Notes under the pieces: generated by a model
The model's database searches: none
Told to the model about the DNA's origin: nothing
Seen by the model: the letters and a program-made list of their open reading frames with translations, nothing else
Part shown: piece by piece, positions 23,168 to 34,000 of the stretch
How positions within the stretch are numbered: position 1 is the first letter of the stretch
Layout of the letters: every line of letters starts with the position of its first letter
Position numbers and translations under genes: made by a program
Assembly: GCA_947650285.1 (NCBI GenBank)
Contig: CANTFL010000146.1
Coordinates: 1-64,000 of the forward strand
Source of the DNA: Hyaloperonospora brassicae
Lineage: Eukaryota; Oomycota; Peronosporomycetes; Peronosporales; Peronosporaceae
Direction: 5' to 3'
DNA length: 64,000 nt

Positions 23168-23699
23168 TGTAACGGGGTTACACGTCGACTGGTAGTCGAC
23201 AATAGGTGTGGTGCACACAAGGGATGGGATCCCCTTTAAAAGTAATATTAGAACACAGTATTAATTGTTGAAGACTGATGTCTGTCAGCCATTGATTAAG
23301 AGATCTTTTGAGAGGTTTATTTAGGACATAAGTGAGTAGGTTATTTACTTTGTTCTAAGGTGTTATTTTAGGTTAAAAGAAGAAATAAAGTTCAGTTCCC
23401 ATTTTGATCTGATAGACACGTGCCTCTTTGAGGCGTCTTGTGATCGCTGAGGAGATAGAAACGCCTTGTTAAGGTAGCTGCTCCTTGTGAACTCTGTGCG
23501 TAGATTCTATGAATCGCTTGGTCCCCCTGGAACAGGGACCGTAAGCTCTCTGAGAATGTTGACTCTTTGAGTCGGGTTCTTTGAACCAAATCTTAGCTCT
23601 CTCGAGCTGTTGCCTTTTTGATCGGGTTCGTAGAGCCAAAGTTGCTCGTTGAGCGTTAAAGTCTCCCTCTGACTATAGGAGCTGTATAGCTTCGCTACA
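23168..23699 (+). repeat. Solo LTR, 532 bp, inserted in the polymerase gene
   Basis: Begins TGTAACGGGG and ends GCTACA, with a perfect 5-base duplication CACAC on both sides (23,163-23,167 and 23,700-23,704). Removing the LTR and one duplicate restores the reading FLGHTISDYGLSVDKRKTSA, the expected polymerase sequence. No internal region remains, so it arose by LTR-LTR recombination. It belongs to the same family as the 7.1-7.4 kb LTR. Confidence 0.93.
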
Positions 23700-26121
23700 C
23701 ACACCATCTCCGATTATGGCTTGAGTGTTGACAAGAGGAAAACTTCAGCGATTGAACAAATGAGGATACGTCACACGAGAAGGGAGCTTTTGAGATTTTT
23801 GGGGCTAGTGGTTACTACAGACGTTTTATATGCAACTTTGCAACAATCTCCCTTCCCCTAATTAAGATTTTCAAGAAAGACGCTTAATGGGAGTGGTCCG
23901 ACGATCAAGACAAGGCATTTAGAGAGTTCAAGGTAGCGCTTCAGTAAGCGCCCGTTCTCCAGCTGCCTGATTTCTCGACTTCATGTGTTGTCACTACAGA
24001 TGCATCGGGATGCTGCATGGGAGGCATACTCTTCCAGATCACCAAGGGTGAGGATCACCCTATTGCGTTCTTATCCAAGAAGTTCGGGCTATATGAACAA
24101 GGGTGGCCAGCTCACGAACAAGAATTACTGGCCATCAAGACTGCTCTGACCAAATGGCGACATTATCTTCATGGAAGCCCATTTGATGTCTTCACGGACA
24201 ACAACGCGTGCCGTTGGATGCTTCATCATCCCAATGTCACACCAAAAATGGCACGCATGTTGACTTTTTTCTCGCACTTTGAGTTTACATTGCATAATGT
24301 CAAGGGTACGACAAATGTAGTTGACGATGCTCTGTTCCGACCAGGTGTCGAAGTTCGACTTTCTTAACCTATTCGTTTGTATATCTCTCAACTTCATGAC
24401 TGTGATGCAAAGTGTGCTCACCTCGATAAGACTCTTCGTCGTCATGGTATGCAAATGGAATCATTATGCTATCTTTCTCGCCTTGACCAGAATCTACTTC
24501 TTGATGTGCGTGTCTTTCCGGGGCTGGGTTTGGCACACCAAGTCGGCGTATCTCAAGTACAGCACGTACATGTCCGTGATCAAGTCCATCGAGTTTGTTG
24601 TGTCAAGTATACATCTCTCGCCCACGGGTAAGGAAGTGTTTATGGTCGGCTACACCAAGGATCGGGAATTTAAGGACGTACTGCACAAGTAATACGTCAA
24701 GTACGTGAATAAGAATGGATTACTTGATGTCAAGACGAATCACGCTGTCGCTCGAATTTATGTACCAGCAGATGACCGACTAATTGCGGACATTCTCCGC
24801 GAGCACCATGATAGAAACACAGCATCACACCCAGGAACAGGTCGCACACAGCTAAAGATGGCGCAATGGTATTACTGGCCGAACTTATAATAAGACGTAC
24901 GCGAATACGTCTCAAGCTGTGGCACCTGTGCGCGATGGAAAACGAGTACGCTAAAGAAAAATGGCAAACTTATGCCCATCCCAGTACCAAAGGATTGCTG
25001 GGACGTTGTTTCTATGGATTTCATAACGGGACTACCCGTGTAAAGCGAATTTGATGCCATTATGACAGTTGTTGACAAACTCTCAAAGCGGCCAAGGTCT
25101 GCTGCTACGCACACGAACACCGATGCACCGCAAATTGCAAGGCTATTTTTGATGTGGTCGTTTGCCATCACGGGTTACCAAAAGTCATCATAAGTGATCG
25201 GGATCCAAAGTTTACGTCAAACTTCTGGAAGTCACTCATGGCAATCATGGGAACCAAGCTTTCGATGACGACAGCGCACCGCGCGCAGGCTAACGGCCAA
25301 ACGGACCGGCAGGATCTTATTTTAGAAGATGCAATGCGCTGCATGATATCTTATCATGAGGATGACTGGTCGAATCATTTCGGTAGGATAGAGTTTGCGC
25401 ATGCTACGCTGGTATGCAAGTCCACACAGCTGTATCCTTTCGAAATCGACACAGGACGAAAGGTCAATAATGCTGTTGCAAGCGATTCCGGAGGAGCAGT
25501 AACGATACTTTGCTTAGCCGAATAGGCAAGGAAGTTCACTGACAAGAGGCAGAAGATCATCTAGTTGGCACGAACCAACTTACACAAAGCGCAGATAAAA
25601 AAGGAGTATTACGACAAGAAGCGAAGCAAGGTCACATTCAAAGTCGAAGACATAATATTGCTTGACGCCAGACATCTTGACCTGCGCCATCGCAATAATG
25701 GACAAGATGGAATGAAGTCGAAGTTATCAGCGAAAAAGATCGGACCGTTCAAGATTGAAGCGATGATTAACAGCAACGTGGCCAAATTAAATTTATCTCG
25801 AGCCCCCAGCAAATTGCACCCGAGCTTCAACGTCGATCTGCCGAGCCATTTCGTTCCCAACCTTCAAAGATACAATGGTCGGCCCATAACAAAGGCGGTT
25901 CCGGTAGTACTCGATGAAGAAACTGGTGACGAGCTCCACATCGTCGAAGCACTTATAAAAAACGCCTGTTTAACAAACAACCTGAATGTCTTGTCAAGTG
26001 GCACGGGCTGCCAGAGCACAAGAGTGCTTGGGAAAAAGAAAAGAACATCGGGCACGTGACACATTGGCAGTCGTTGGTACGAGACTTTACGGCCCGGCGA
26101 CGCGAGATCTAGTCGGGGGTG

Positions 26122-26330
26122 TGTAGGGCTTTGATTGACTCTTCACGAGTCGCCGGTTTTACATAAATCAGCTCACGTCATCGTTATTGGATCAAGAAAG
26201 GAATCATGTCGTGAATCGGTTACAGATTCAGTAAAGAATAGAGCAATGTATGCAGCAGGCTTAGAATAGCACCGTGTGTGAACGAAAAACCTAATGAATT
26301 CACTTAAGATTTTACCGACAAAGCACCACA
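26122..26330 (+). repeat. 3' LTR, 209 bp
   Basis: Starts TGTAGGGCTTTG after the purine-rich tract AGTCGGGGG and ends GCACCACA, pairing with the copy at 20,598. Confidence 0.93.
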
Positions 26331-27625
26331 GTATTGCTATTTTTGAGCTTACTTGAGGTTCTGATCAGAAACGGCAGTAAGCGTGCACTCACTTGCTACA
26401 ACCACTTGCTTCTGTACTGTTAAATCTACCTGTTCCGAGTTTTGCATGGCCCGCAAAGCGAAGGTTTGTGTGATGGTACGAGCGGGTGAGTGACAATGCA
26501 GACTTGCCTTGACAAGCCTAGATTGCTACGAGAAGCACTCGCGTCGAGAGCTTGCGATTTAATTCTTTGCAGTGCGTGTAGTGTATTGCGTATAAATTGC
26601 AACCTCAACGAAGCCTATATCGACGTCGTCAGCATGTTTCGGCTTGACGAGCAAACCTCAAGTCTTTTGGTTTTGAGTGGACCTGCATATGTTTGCATTG
26701 TGCCTCCCACTTAAAGTGCCGGTACAACCGTATACTTTCTATTGTGCCCACTTTGAGACCTTGAAAGCGTGCTCGTTAACAGGGCAAACGGCAGACATTG
26801 CGACGAGTGACTGATACACAAACTTGTTCTTCATCTGGCTCAGATTAGTACATGTTCGGCCGACGTTATAAATCTAGTTTGTATCGAATTGTCCTGCACC
26901 TACGACGTATTTTTTGATTACCCAAAACAATCAGAGCAAACTTCATCATTTTCACTCGACTACATGTAGTTTACTGACAAGCTTGACTTCATCTAAAATA
27001 CCCACAAAAATTGCAGCGGTCGAACTTAGATCAATATTTACCCTGCTCCCCCAGACACAACTTTATGATGCGCATAACTCAATATTGGTGCACGCGATGA
27101 CAACATTATCGTTGCATTTTAGACAGACATTCCCCAAACACAACCAGCTTACATACCCAATCGTGGCCCCAAAAGAGCCCATTTCAGGCGTAAGTGCTCA
27201 ACCTTCTTCCACCCACCACACGCACACTTCCGTAAAAACCAGCACCCGCAGCTTCATCCACTCGATCTCGATCACCAAAGATGACACGAGTTTGTAGCCA
27301 TCACTTCCTCCTCAACGCTCGGCCACATTGCAGACTGTATAGTCAAGTCCAGCAAGGCCGGCGACTTACGGTAACGTCTACCCCGTCCACGCGCGTGGTT
27401 TCGCTCTGAAGCTCACAGCTGCTTGCACTTGTTGCAGTAGCAGTTCACTGTCGTCCATCGATATCGAGCTCTCCCTACCACGAGGTTTGTTCACCTGACA
27501 CCCCTCATGCAGACGTAAACGTGAGGTACCAACTACACCCACTCGCGAGGTCAGACACACGGTAAAAACAAACGTCTTGCACAGCTTCCACAACCAAAGC
27601 CAAAGTTTGCAGCACAGCACTTAGT
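26331..27625. other. Intergenic, no gene recognised
   Basis: A plus frame at 26,914-27,297 (127 codons, Thr/Ser/His-rich) has no domain and is weak. The right part is probably the 3' region of the minus-strand protease homologue. Confidence 0.3.
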
Positions 27626-28450
27626 CTACACAAAGCACGACGAGATGCGAATCGCTTCAATCCACTCGCGCGCGTGCGAAACGCGCGCGTACACCATCGG
27701 CAAACTTATCCCGCGGCCGCACGCTTCGCCGTAGCGCTCGTCGCGCCAACTGACGACCCCAACGACCACATCGTCGGCGTCATCGCCCGACGACTCGATG
27801 AAGACGGGACTCCCGAAGTCGCCGTTGCAGAACCCTTTGCTGATCTGACCCGCGACGCACATCATTGACTTGTCCACACTAATGCGACCGGCTTTCCGGC
27901 ACTCTCTGTTCGTGATAAGCGTCGAGTTTACGCGCTGGAGCTCGTACCCCACTTGAGCTGCTGGGCCTTCCGACAAGTTCCCGTTGCCAATAGTAGTCAC
28001 TGTAGCACCGGCCTCAAAGTCCGAATCGTCGGCTTCTGCGAGCTTCGGGTACTTGATCGACGACGCGACCTCGAGCTCCAAGATGGCAAAGTCGTTGGAG
28101 AACTTGAGGGGCTCCGTGAAGTTCGGGTGGTTGATGACCGACACGACTTTGATCTGCTCGCCGTCGAGGGTCCCGTTGTTGTAGTGCGAGCCAATGGAGA
28201 CCCAGCGGAGGTCGAACACGGTGCAGTGCGACGCCGTGAGCACGTGTTTGGGGCCGATCAGAGCCCCACCGCAGAGGTTCTTGCCCTTCCTGGTATGGCG
28301 CACACCAGCGTAGTACGACTTCCTGCCTTTCGGTACCGTGGTGCCACCAAGGATCAGCCTGCGCTGCACAGCATCAGAGACGGCGTGCGTGGGTACGACG
28401 GTGGCCAGCAGAGCAGTGAGCCCTGCAACAAACGCTCGTGCGCACTTCAT
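27626..28450 (-). CDS. Secreted trypsin-fold protein, glucanase-inhibitor-like, catalytic Ser replaced by Phe
   Basis: This is a 274-residue S1-family (chymotrypsin fold) protein. I chose the ATG at 28,450 because it opens a clear signal peptide (MKCARAFVAGLTALLATV, cut near THA). The mature start region RLILGGTTVPKG replaces the usual IVGG activation site. The His (LTASHC) and Asp (SNDFAIL) of the triad are present, but the active-site motif GDSGGP reads GDFGSP, with Phe for Ser, so proteolysis is not expected. In Phytophthora, such inactive homologues (GIPs) bind and inhibit host endoglucanases in the apoplast. That role is inferred here by family, not shown. A second homologue lies 1.2 kb away in divergent orientation. 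The frame stays open upstream to 28,675, but the extra part lacks signal-peptide character. Confidence 0.88.
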   Translation of the reverse strand: MKCARAFVAGLTALLATVVPTHAVSDAVQRRLILGGTTVPKGRKSYYAGVRHTRKGKNLCGGALIGPKHVLTASHCTVFDLRWVSIGSHYNNGTLDGEQIKVVSVINHPNFTEPLKFSNDFAILELEVASSIKYPKLAEADDSDFEAGATVTTIGNGNLSEGPAAQVGYELQRVNSTLITNRECRKAGRISVDKSMMCVAGQISKGFCNGDFGSPVFIESSGDDADDVVVGVVSWRDERYGEACGRGISLPMVYARVSHAREWIEAIRISSCFV

Positions 28451-29645
28451 CGCACGAGCGGTCACGGACGCGAGGAGACGCACAGAGTGCAAATCAACAA
28501 ATGGAGGGCTGCTGGGGCTATACGGCACGCAGGCCATGCCACGGCAGGACGTGCTGTTCTGCTGGTGGTTCGAGCAAGAAAAAGCCAGCCGCGTGGAGAA
28601 ACAGGTTTTCTTCGCGATGGGCGCGGTCAGACACGTCGATAATGGCCACCAAGATCGGCCAGCTCGTCTTCCCACAAGCAGAGCTTCAAGAGCATCGCGT
28701 CACAGCTCCAGCCGAGCAAATCCATCTGCGCTCTTCGATACGGGTTACACGAAGATGCGCTCACTGAGCGGAGCTCCCCACTTGGTCGAAAGCAGGTGAG
28801 TTGCTCGTGTCAAAAGCCCGTAGAAACCCGCACACCACTCGCACTGCGAGTTCCAAGTCACTCTTTCGTGGTACGTCTCCAAAGTCAGCACGAAGCCGGT
28901 TCTCCATCTCGTTGCCCTTGCAACGCACGACGTGGGCAGAACTTCAAGGAGGTCTCCTGCGCTGTCGTTGTACGCCAAAGCTGAGGAAGAGGGGCGTGAG
29001 TCCGTCCACGTGACATTTCGACAGTGTCCAGCGTGACTTCCTGAACTATGCCATACACACCAAAGGCGGTCCATCACGCACGAGATCTCGTGACTCTTCC
29101 AGACAACGCTACCGACTCCACTTAGCAATAGGAGTGCTACATGCATCGCCTCCATCCACTCTCGTGAACTCATTCTTCAGTCCTTACGGCCCAAACTTCG
29201 TCGAAAGCGTTCGCCTCGGCGTCGTGTTGACAGGTCTCGTTTTTGGTCTACTTGCAGTTGACACACGAAGAGAGACATTCGGAACCTGTGCACAGACACA
29301 GAGTTCACCTTCCTGCACGTAAACGGACCACCTCCTGGTGCATGGGACTTGAAGCTCGAGCGGGATCCACGTGCACAACCCCACCGTGGTCACGCGGGGG
29401 TGTGACACTGGTCCGGTTCGCAGAAACTGGTCACGAGCGGCAACGCCTCCTGCTGCACGCCGCGAACGCCGACGCCTCTCTCTGGTTTCTTTCCAGCCGG
29501 CGTCGCAGGATCAGGTCACCTCTGTCTCTGTCCGCGTCCGACTCAGCAGCACGTACGCGTCTCGTCCTTCAGCCGCTCCACAGCGACTGCATTTGCGAAT
29601 TTCGCGAGCCACAAGTGCTTACTCGGCCGCCAACACCGCCCCGTC
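28451..29645. other. Divergent intergenic region between two protease-like genes
   Basis: It should contain both promoters. A minus-strand frame (28,745-29,173, 142 codons) begins SSREWMEAMHVALLLLSG, which faintly recalls the C-terminal HAREWIEAI of the neighbouring homologue. It could be a remnant of a third copy or chance. No full domain is visible. Confidence 0.35.
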
Positions 29646-30440
29646 ATGATGACCTCTGCAGTCCATCTCGTGACGCAATGTACCGTCCTCCTCCTCGTCT
29701 TTGCTCTGCCGTTGTTGGATGCTCAGCCCACACCTTCCGGTCTTACCAGCGACCGCCGCACCATTCAGACTGCGGCATATGAAAAGGGCATCGGGTACGT
29801 CGCCGGCATTCGCTCGACGAAAGACGGCGTGAACTTCTGTGCCGGAGCTCTCGTTGGTCCGTCCCACGTCTTGACGCGCACGAGCTGCATCGTCGAGAAC
29901 ATCCGCTGGGTGTCGCTGGGCTCGACCGCCAATAGCGGCGCGAAGGACGGCGAGCAGATCAAAGTCGTGGCGCTGTTGCCGCACCCGAACAACTCGGCGA
30001 GCCACAACGACCTGCTCCTCTTGGAGCTGGACGTGGAGACGACCATTGCGCCCGTGCAGCTGGACGCCGCTGACTCGATCGTCACGCCCGGCATGAAAGG
30101 CGGTCGCCTTGGCTGGAACGACACCTTGGCGCAGGCCGTGCAGTCGCGCTACTTGCAGAGCGTCGAGGTCGAGTTCGTGAGCAACGACCAGTGTGGAGCG
30201 GAACTGGCCGTAGATGCCACAATACTGTGCTCGCGAGGCGTGTCGACCGCCAAGTCGTGCATGGGCGACAAAGGCGGCGCTGTCGTCGCGAAGGACAAGG
30301 ACCAGGACGACGATGTGCTCGTGGGGCTCGTGACGCAGCACAAGGGCTGCGGAAAGGTCGGCGGCACGAGCGTCTACACCCGCATCGCACCTGCGCGTCC
30401 GTGGATCGACTCGATCATCAAGAGCTACTGCGTCTCCTAG
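29646..30440 (+). CDS. Secreted trypsin-fold protein, glucanase-inhibitor-like, two catalytic residues lost
   Basis: This 264-residue S1-family homologue has a signal peptide (hydrophobic VLLLVFALPLLDA, cut near AQP). It shares RWVSLGS, DGEQIKVV and the closing PWIDSIIKSYCVS layout with the minus-strand neighbour. The catalytic His is replaced (LTRTSC where LTAAHC is usual) and the Ser motif reads GDKGGA, so His and Ser are both lost while the Asp (HNDLLLL) is kept. That makes an active protease very unlikely and suits a glucanase-inhibitor-like binding role outside the cell, inferred from the oomycete family. ATG at 29,646 is immediately followed by a second ATG; either could initiate. An AAC microsatellite follows 48 bases after the stop. 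Confidence 0.87.
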   Translation: MMTSAVHLVTQCTVLLLVFALPLLDAQPTPSGLTSDRRTIQTAAYEKGIGYVAGIRSTKDGVNFCAGALVGPSHVLTRTSCIVENIRWVSLGSTANSGAKDGEQIKVVALLPHPNNSASHNDLLLLELDVETTIAPVQLDAADSIVTPGMKGGRLGWNDTLAQAVQSRYLQSVEVEFVSNDQCGAELAVDATILCSRGVSTAKSCMGDKGGAVVAKDKDQDDDVLVGLVTQHKGCGKVGGTSVYTRIAPARPWIDSIIKSYCVS

Positions 30441-30488
30441 TGCACTACCAACCACAACGTCTTCTAGTAGTGCAACTATAACATCAAT

Positions 30489-30565
<77 letters not shown>

Positions 30566-30566
30566 C
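30489..30566 (+). repeat. (AAC)26 microsatellite
   Basis: An uninterrupted run of 26 AAC triplets lies just downstream of the protease-like gene. Confidence 0.97.
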
Positions 30567-30828
30567 TGGAGACGCGTCGTTTTTGCAATAGGGCGTGCGT
30601 GGCCGTTTCGGTAATAGTAGCCCTCCAGTCGAATGCCTGTGTTCACCTGCAGGTGCTGCGTCCTGTAACATGGATACACACACACACAAAGCAGCAGTAC
30701 GTGCAACATCAGCGCTGCGTCACTTGACACTGCGACAAGTGTTCACAGCGAAAGTAGACCGCGACCAACACCGCCGAGCGACCATATACCCAGGCTCACC
30801 CCCCTCTTGTTAACGACGCAAGAAACAC

Positions 30829-31008
30829 AAACACACACACAAACACACACACACACACATCCATGTCCCAACCCTCGCACACCGACATCTCTTCGTGCGA
30901 CATCCGAGGCCATATCCTGTCAGTTCTTATACCCTCTGCTCCCATTGTCTCTCTCTCTCGCTCACGCACTCACTCGCTCACGCACTCACTCACTCACGCA
31001 CTCACTCG
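30829..31008 (+). repeat. CA-rich then CTCA/CTCACGCA low-complexity tract
   Basis: ACAC runs at 30,829-30,860 are followed by CTCTCTCT and repeated CTCACGCACTCACTCG units up to 31,008, immediately before the ATG of the next gene. It is probably the 5' untranslated region of that gene. Confidence 0.85.
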
Positions 31009-31017
31009 CTATTGCCA

Positions 31018-34000
31018 ATGGACACAGACGACGGCGCGTCACGCCCCTTCGGCATGATCCCCGACATCCTACTGGACGAAGACCGCCTCAACATGCTCCT
31101 GGACATCGTCTGCGCCGACTACATCACCGCGTGCTACGCCAGCCACGAGAACGGCAAGCGCGTCGTGCTCCAGGCGCTCGAGAAGCTCTACCTCTCGGTC
31201 CACGCGAACGGCTCTGTCTCGCGCTCCAGCACAGGAGGCGCTGCGCCTGCAACAGCGTCGCACGCGGTGCACCGCGTGGGCGCGCGACCGGCTCAGGACG
31301 CGCTGTTCCAAGAGCGCGCGCGCAGGTTCTACCAGGACCTCGTGCTGGCGCTCGGTGCCCGGCAGCAACAGGCGGACGACGCAGCGCTCGAGCCAGCGAC
31401 GGGGTCGGTAGTGACCTCGTCACTCGCCCGAGGGCTCGACGAGAGCCTCGTGCGCGAAGTCATGAAGCCGCGACTGTTGCAGATTGTCGAAGAAATGTGC
31501 CGCGAACGGGACCGGCAGCTCGTGCTGACGAGTGAAGGGGCTACATTTTCAGGACATAGCGGTGCTGCCGGTAGTAGTGCGGCTGCAATGGCAGGAGAGA
31601 CGGGGGTAGCTGACGAAACAGACGTGGCAGCAGTTGCAGCTGCGTTGCTGCCGACGGCGAGCAGCGAGATTCGGATGGAAGGATGGCTTCGAAAGAAGGG
31701 GCAGCACGTGAACCTGTGGCGCGAACGGTACTTTATGATCCGCTCGACGCTCCATGGGACGCACTTTCTGTGCTACTTGCGCAAAAAAGGCGACAAGGAG
31801 CCGCGTGGGTGGTACGTACTGGGACCGGGCACGACCGTGGACGAAGTGCGGGAGTCGCCGAGCAAAATTGAGACCAAACGGCTGTTTACATTTCGGATCC
31901 GGCACTTGAACTACGCCAAGAACGACGAGGTGTCGGAAGAGTGTGGCGGTGGTGTCGAATCGACCCCGCGGACGACGCCATCGCGCCCTGGCAACGAGTT
32001 TCAGTCGTCGCTAATGGACCCAACGATCGGCTCACACGACGCTGAATTTGATGCACGGGCAAGTGTCAGACGTGCCACGTCGCGGAAGCTCCGACATCGC
32101 GCTGCCGCAGCGGCTGCAGCAGCCACAGCGGCAACTGCTGTGGTGCTGACAGGTGGTCTGGCCGGTGTTGGGATTGGTATGATGGGCATGAGCATGAGCG
32201 CAGCGGCCGCTGCTAGTGCTGGTGCGGCTGGTGCAATGATTGCCCAAAGCCGCAGCAAGGGTCCCATCGCCCTTGCTGCTGAATCTCTAGAGACTGCAGT
32301 GTGGTGGCGCAACAGCATTCTCGAGTGTATTGCACAGGCCGAAGAGCAGTGGAAGCGCTACTTGAACTGGTACATGGACCACGAAACCGACATGGACGAA
32401 GCGTGCAGCACCTTTTTGCCTGAAAATAGGCAGCAAGGCTCTACAGCGCCGACGAGCGGTGTCAGAAGACGTCGGTCGATGTCGCTGCAGTCGCACGGAA
32501 AGGCTGCGCCACCGGCGCGTAATTCAGAAAGCAGTCAGCAGCCGGGGCTACTTGCACCTCGAATGGGAACCAGACAGCGGTCGGGATCATTTGGGTCGAT
32601 GCCAAGATCGATCGCTAAGACCTTCCGTACATCTGCAACGTTCTCGCAAGAAACGTCGTGGCAATTGTACGAGTTCTCAGACAAGCTGCGTGTTGACACC
32701 GAGCGCTCGAGCCACCAAAGCAGCCTGCGAACTTCTGCGCCCCCGCCAGCATTTCGTACGAGTCTGAAAGTGAACGCGTCGCCTCGGAAGGTGTTCGAGA
32801 TGCTGATGAAGATGGACAGTCCTTTTTACAGCTCGAATCACGTGATCGAAGACGCGCGCATCCTAGAGGAGCACACGGAAGACCACAGCGACGTGATTTA
32901 CTGGAAGCTTTTCTCAACGTACCTGTGGCCAGTTTCCGTAAGCGCTCGCGAGCTATGCTTGTTGCGCTACTGGCGCATGGAACCCGATGGCTCCTATTTT
33001 ATCTGTTATCAGTCCACGACACATGCAGACTGTCCTCATAGCACTGGAGCAGTCCGTGCAAACATCCTGGGCGGCGGTTTCATCATCTCACCGCGCGTGC
33101 AAGAGGACAGTGACAACCACTTTGACGAGTGTTGGGTGACGTTAGCAATTCAGATGAATCCGAATGGCTGGATCGATTGGACGCTAGCGCGTTCATGGTA
33201 CTACGTGCATGCTTATGGTGTATTTTTCCTGGAAATGATCACGGCCGTCACAGCGGCAGAAGGAAGGGGGACGGTGCGGCCAGTGACTGCTGCGTCGGAC
33301 CGCCATCGAGCGAATGATGGCAGTGAGTCATCTGCACCGAGCCAACAGATTGTGGTCGAAACGAAGTTTTCGATGCTAGAAAGGTACCGCACTGACCTCA
33401 CGGTGCTGCACGGACTGCCAACCCGATTTTGGAGTGAACCGAGCGCTGCAGGCTTTATGGTGCGCGGACCGCAATACATGACCTCCCGGATGAAAGTGCC
33501 GTCGGCTCCGCAGATATGTCGTCTCGTGAATGTGGAGTTGTTCAAGTCCAGTGAGGCCATTGAGCACGTCGGGGTCTCTTCTTTCGTCGGGGACGGATCT
33601 GGTGATCTCGACACGGCCAATCCTGCTGCGGAAGACCGGCCATTCATCTTCATTATCAATTTTATGCTTCCCGGTCCCCCACATCACTCTCTCGTGCTGT
33701 ACTTCGCAGTAACAGATCCGTCGGAGCTGGATAAGGACCCGGTGTTTGCCGACCTGTGCCACGACATTTTCCGCGGACCCGATGACGAATTGCGATCACA
33801 GCGCATAAAGCTGATTCCACGCGTGGTGCAAGGTACGTGGTCTATTCGCGAGGGTGTGGGCACCACGCCAGCCATCTTGGGCACAAAGGTGTATCAGAAC
33901 TACTACCAGGGCAAGCACTACTTGGAAGTGGACTACGACATTGGCAGCAGCATAGTGGCCACAGGCATCCTGAACATGTTACTGGGCTACTCTTGTGACC

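Larger units (their letters stand above)
20598..26330 (+). mobile_element. Chromovirus (Ty3/gypsy) with both LTRs, decayed and split by a solo LTR
   Basis: Two 209-base LTRs (TGTAGGG...CACCACA) bound the element. Flanking pentamers GCATT and GTATT are a likely target duplication with one change. Inside, in order: gag (21,258-21,455), zinc knuckle (FFYCKNLGHRLAECP near 21,690), aspartic protease region (ILLNYGASVNVI, Asp of the DTG-like site changed), reverse transcriptase with intact YLDDIF (about 23,020), RNase H (TDASGCCMGGILF; ELLAIKTALTKWRHYL), integrase finger and core (REHHDRNTASHPG; ISDRDPKFTSNFW), and a chromodomain that needs one frame change (VKWHGLPEHKSAWEKE near 26,010). Stops occur in most frames. 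A 532-base solo LTR interrupts the polymerase. Confidence 0.92.

Noticed and set aside
27953..28642. A 229-codon plus frame over the minus-strand protease homologue
   Set aside because: A shadow of the well-supported S1-family gene on the other strand.
29619..30689. A 356-codon minus-strand frame containing a poly-valine run
   Set aside because: It is antisense to the protease-like gene, and the valine run is just the (AAC)26 microsatellite read on the other strand.
30807..31535. A 242-codon plus frame overlapping the start of the PH-START gene
   Set aside because: It is in a different frame, His/Thr/Arg low complexity from the CA and CTCA repeats, and has no domain.
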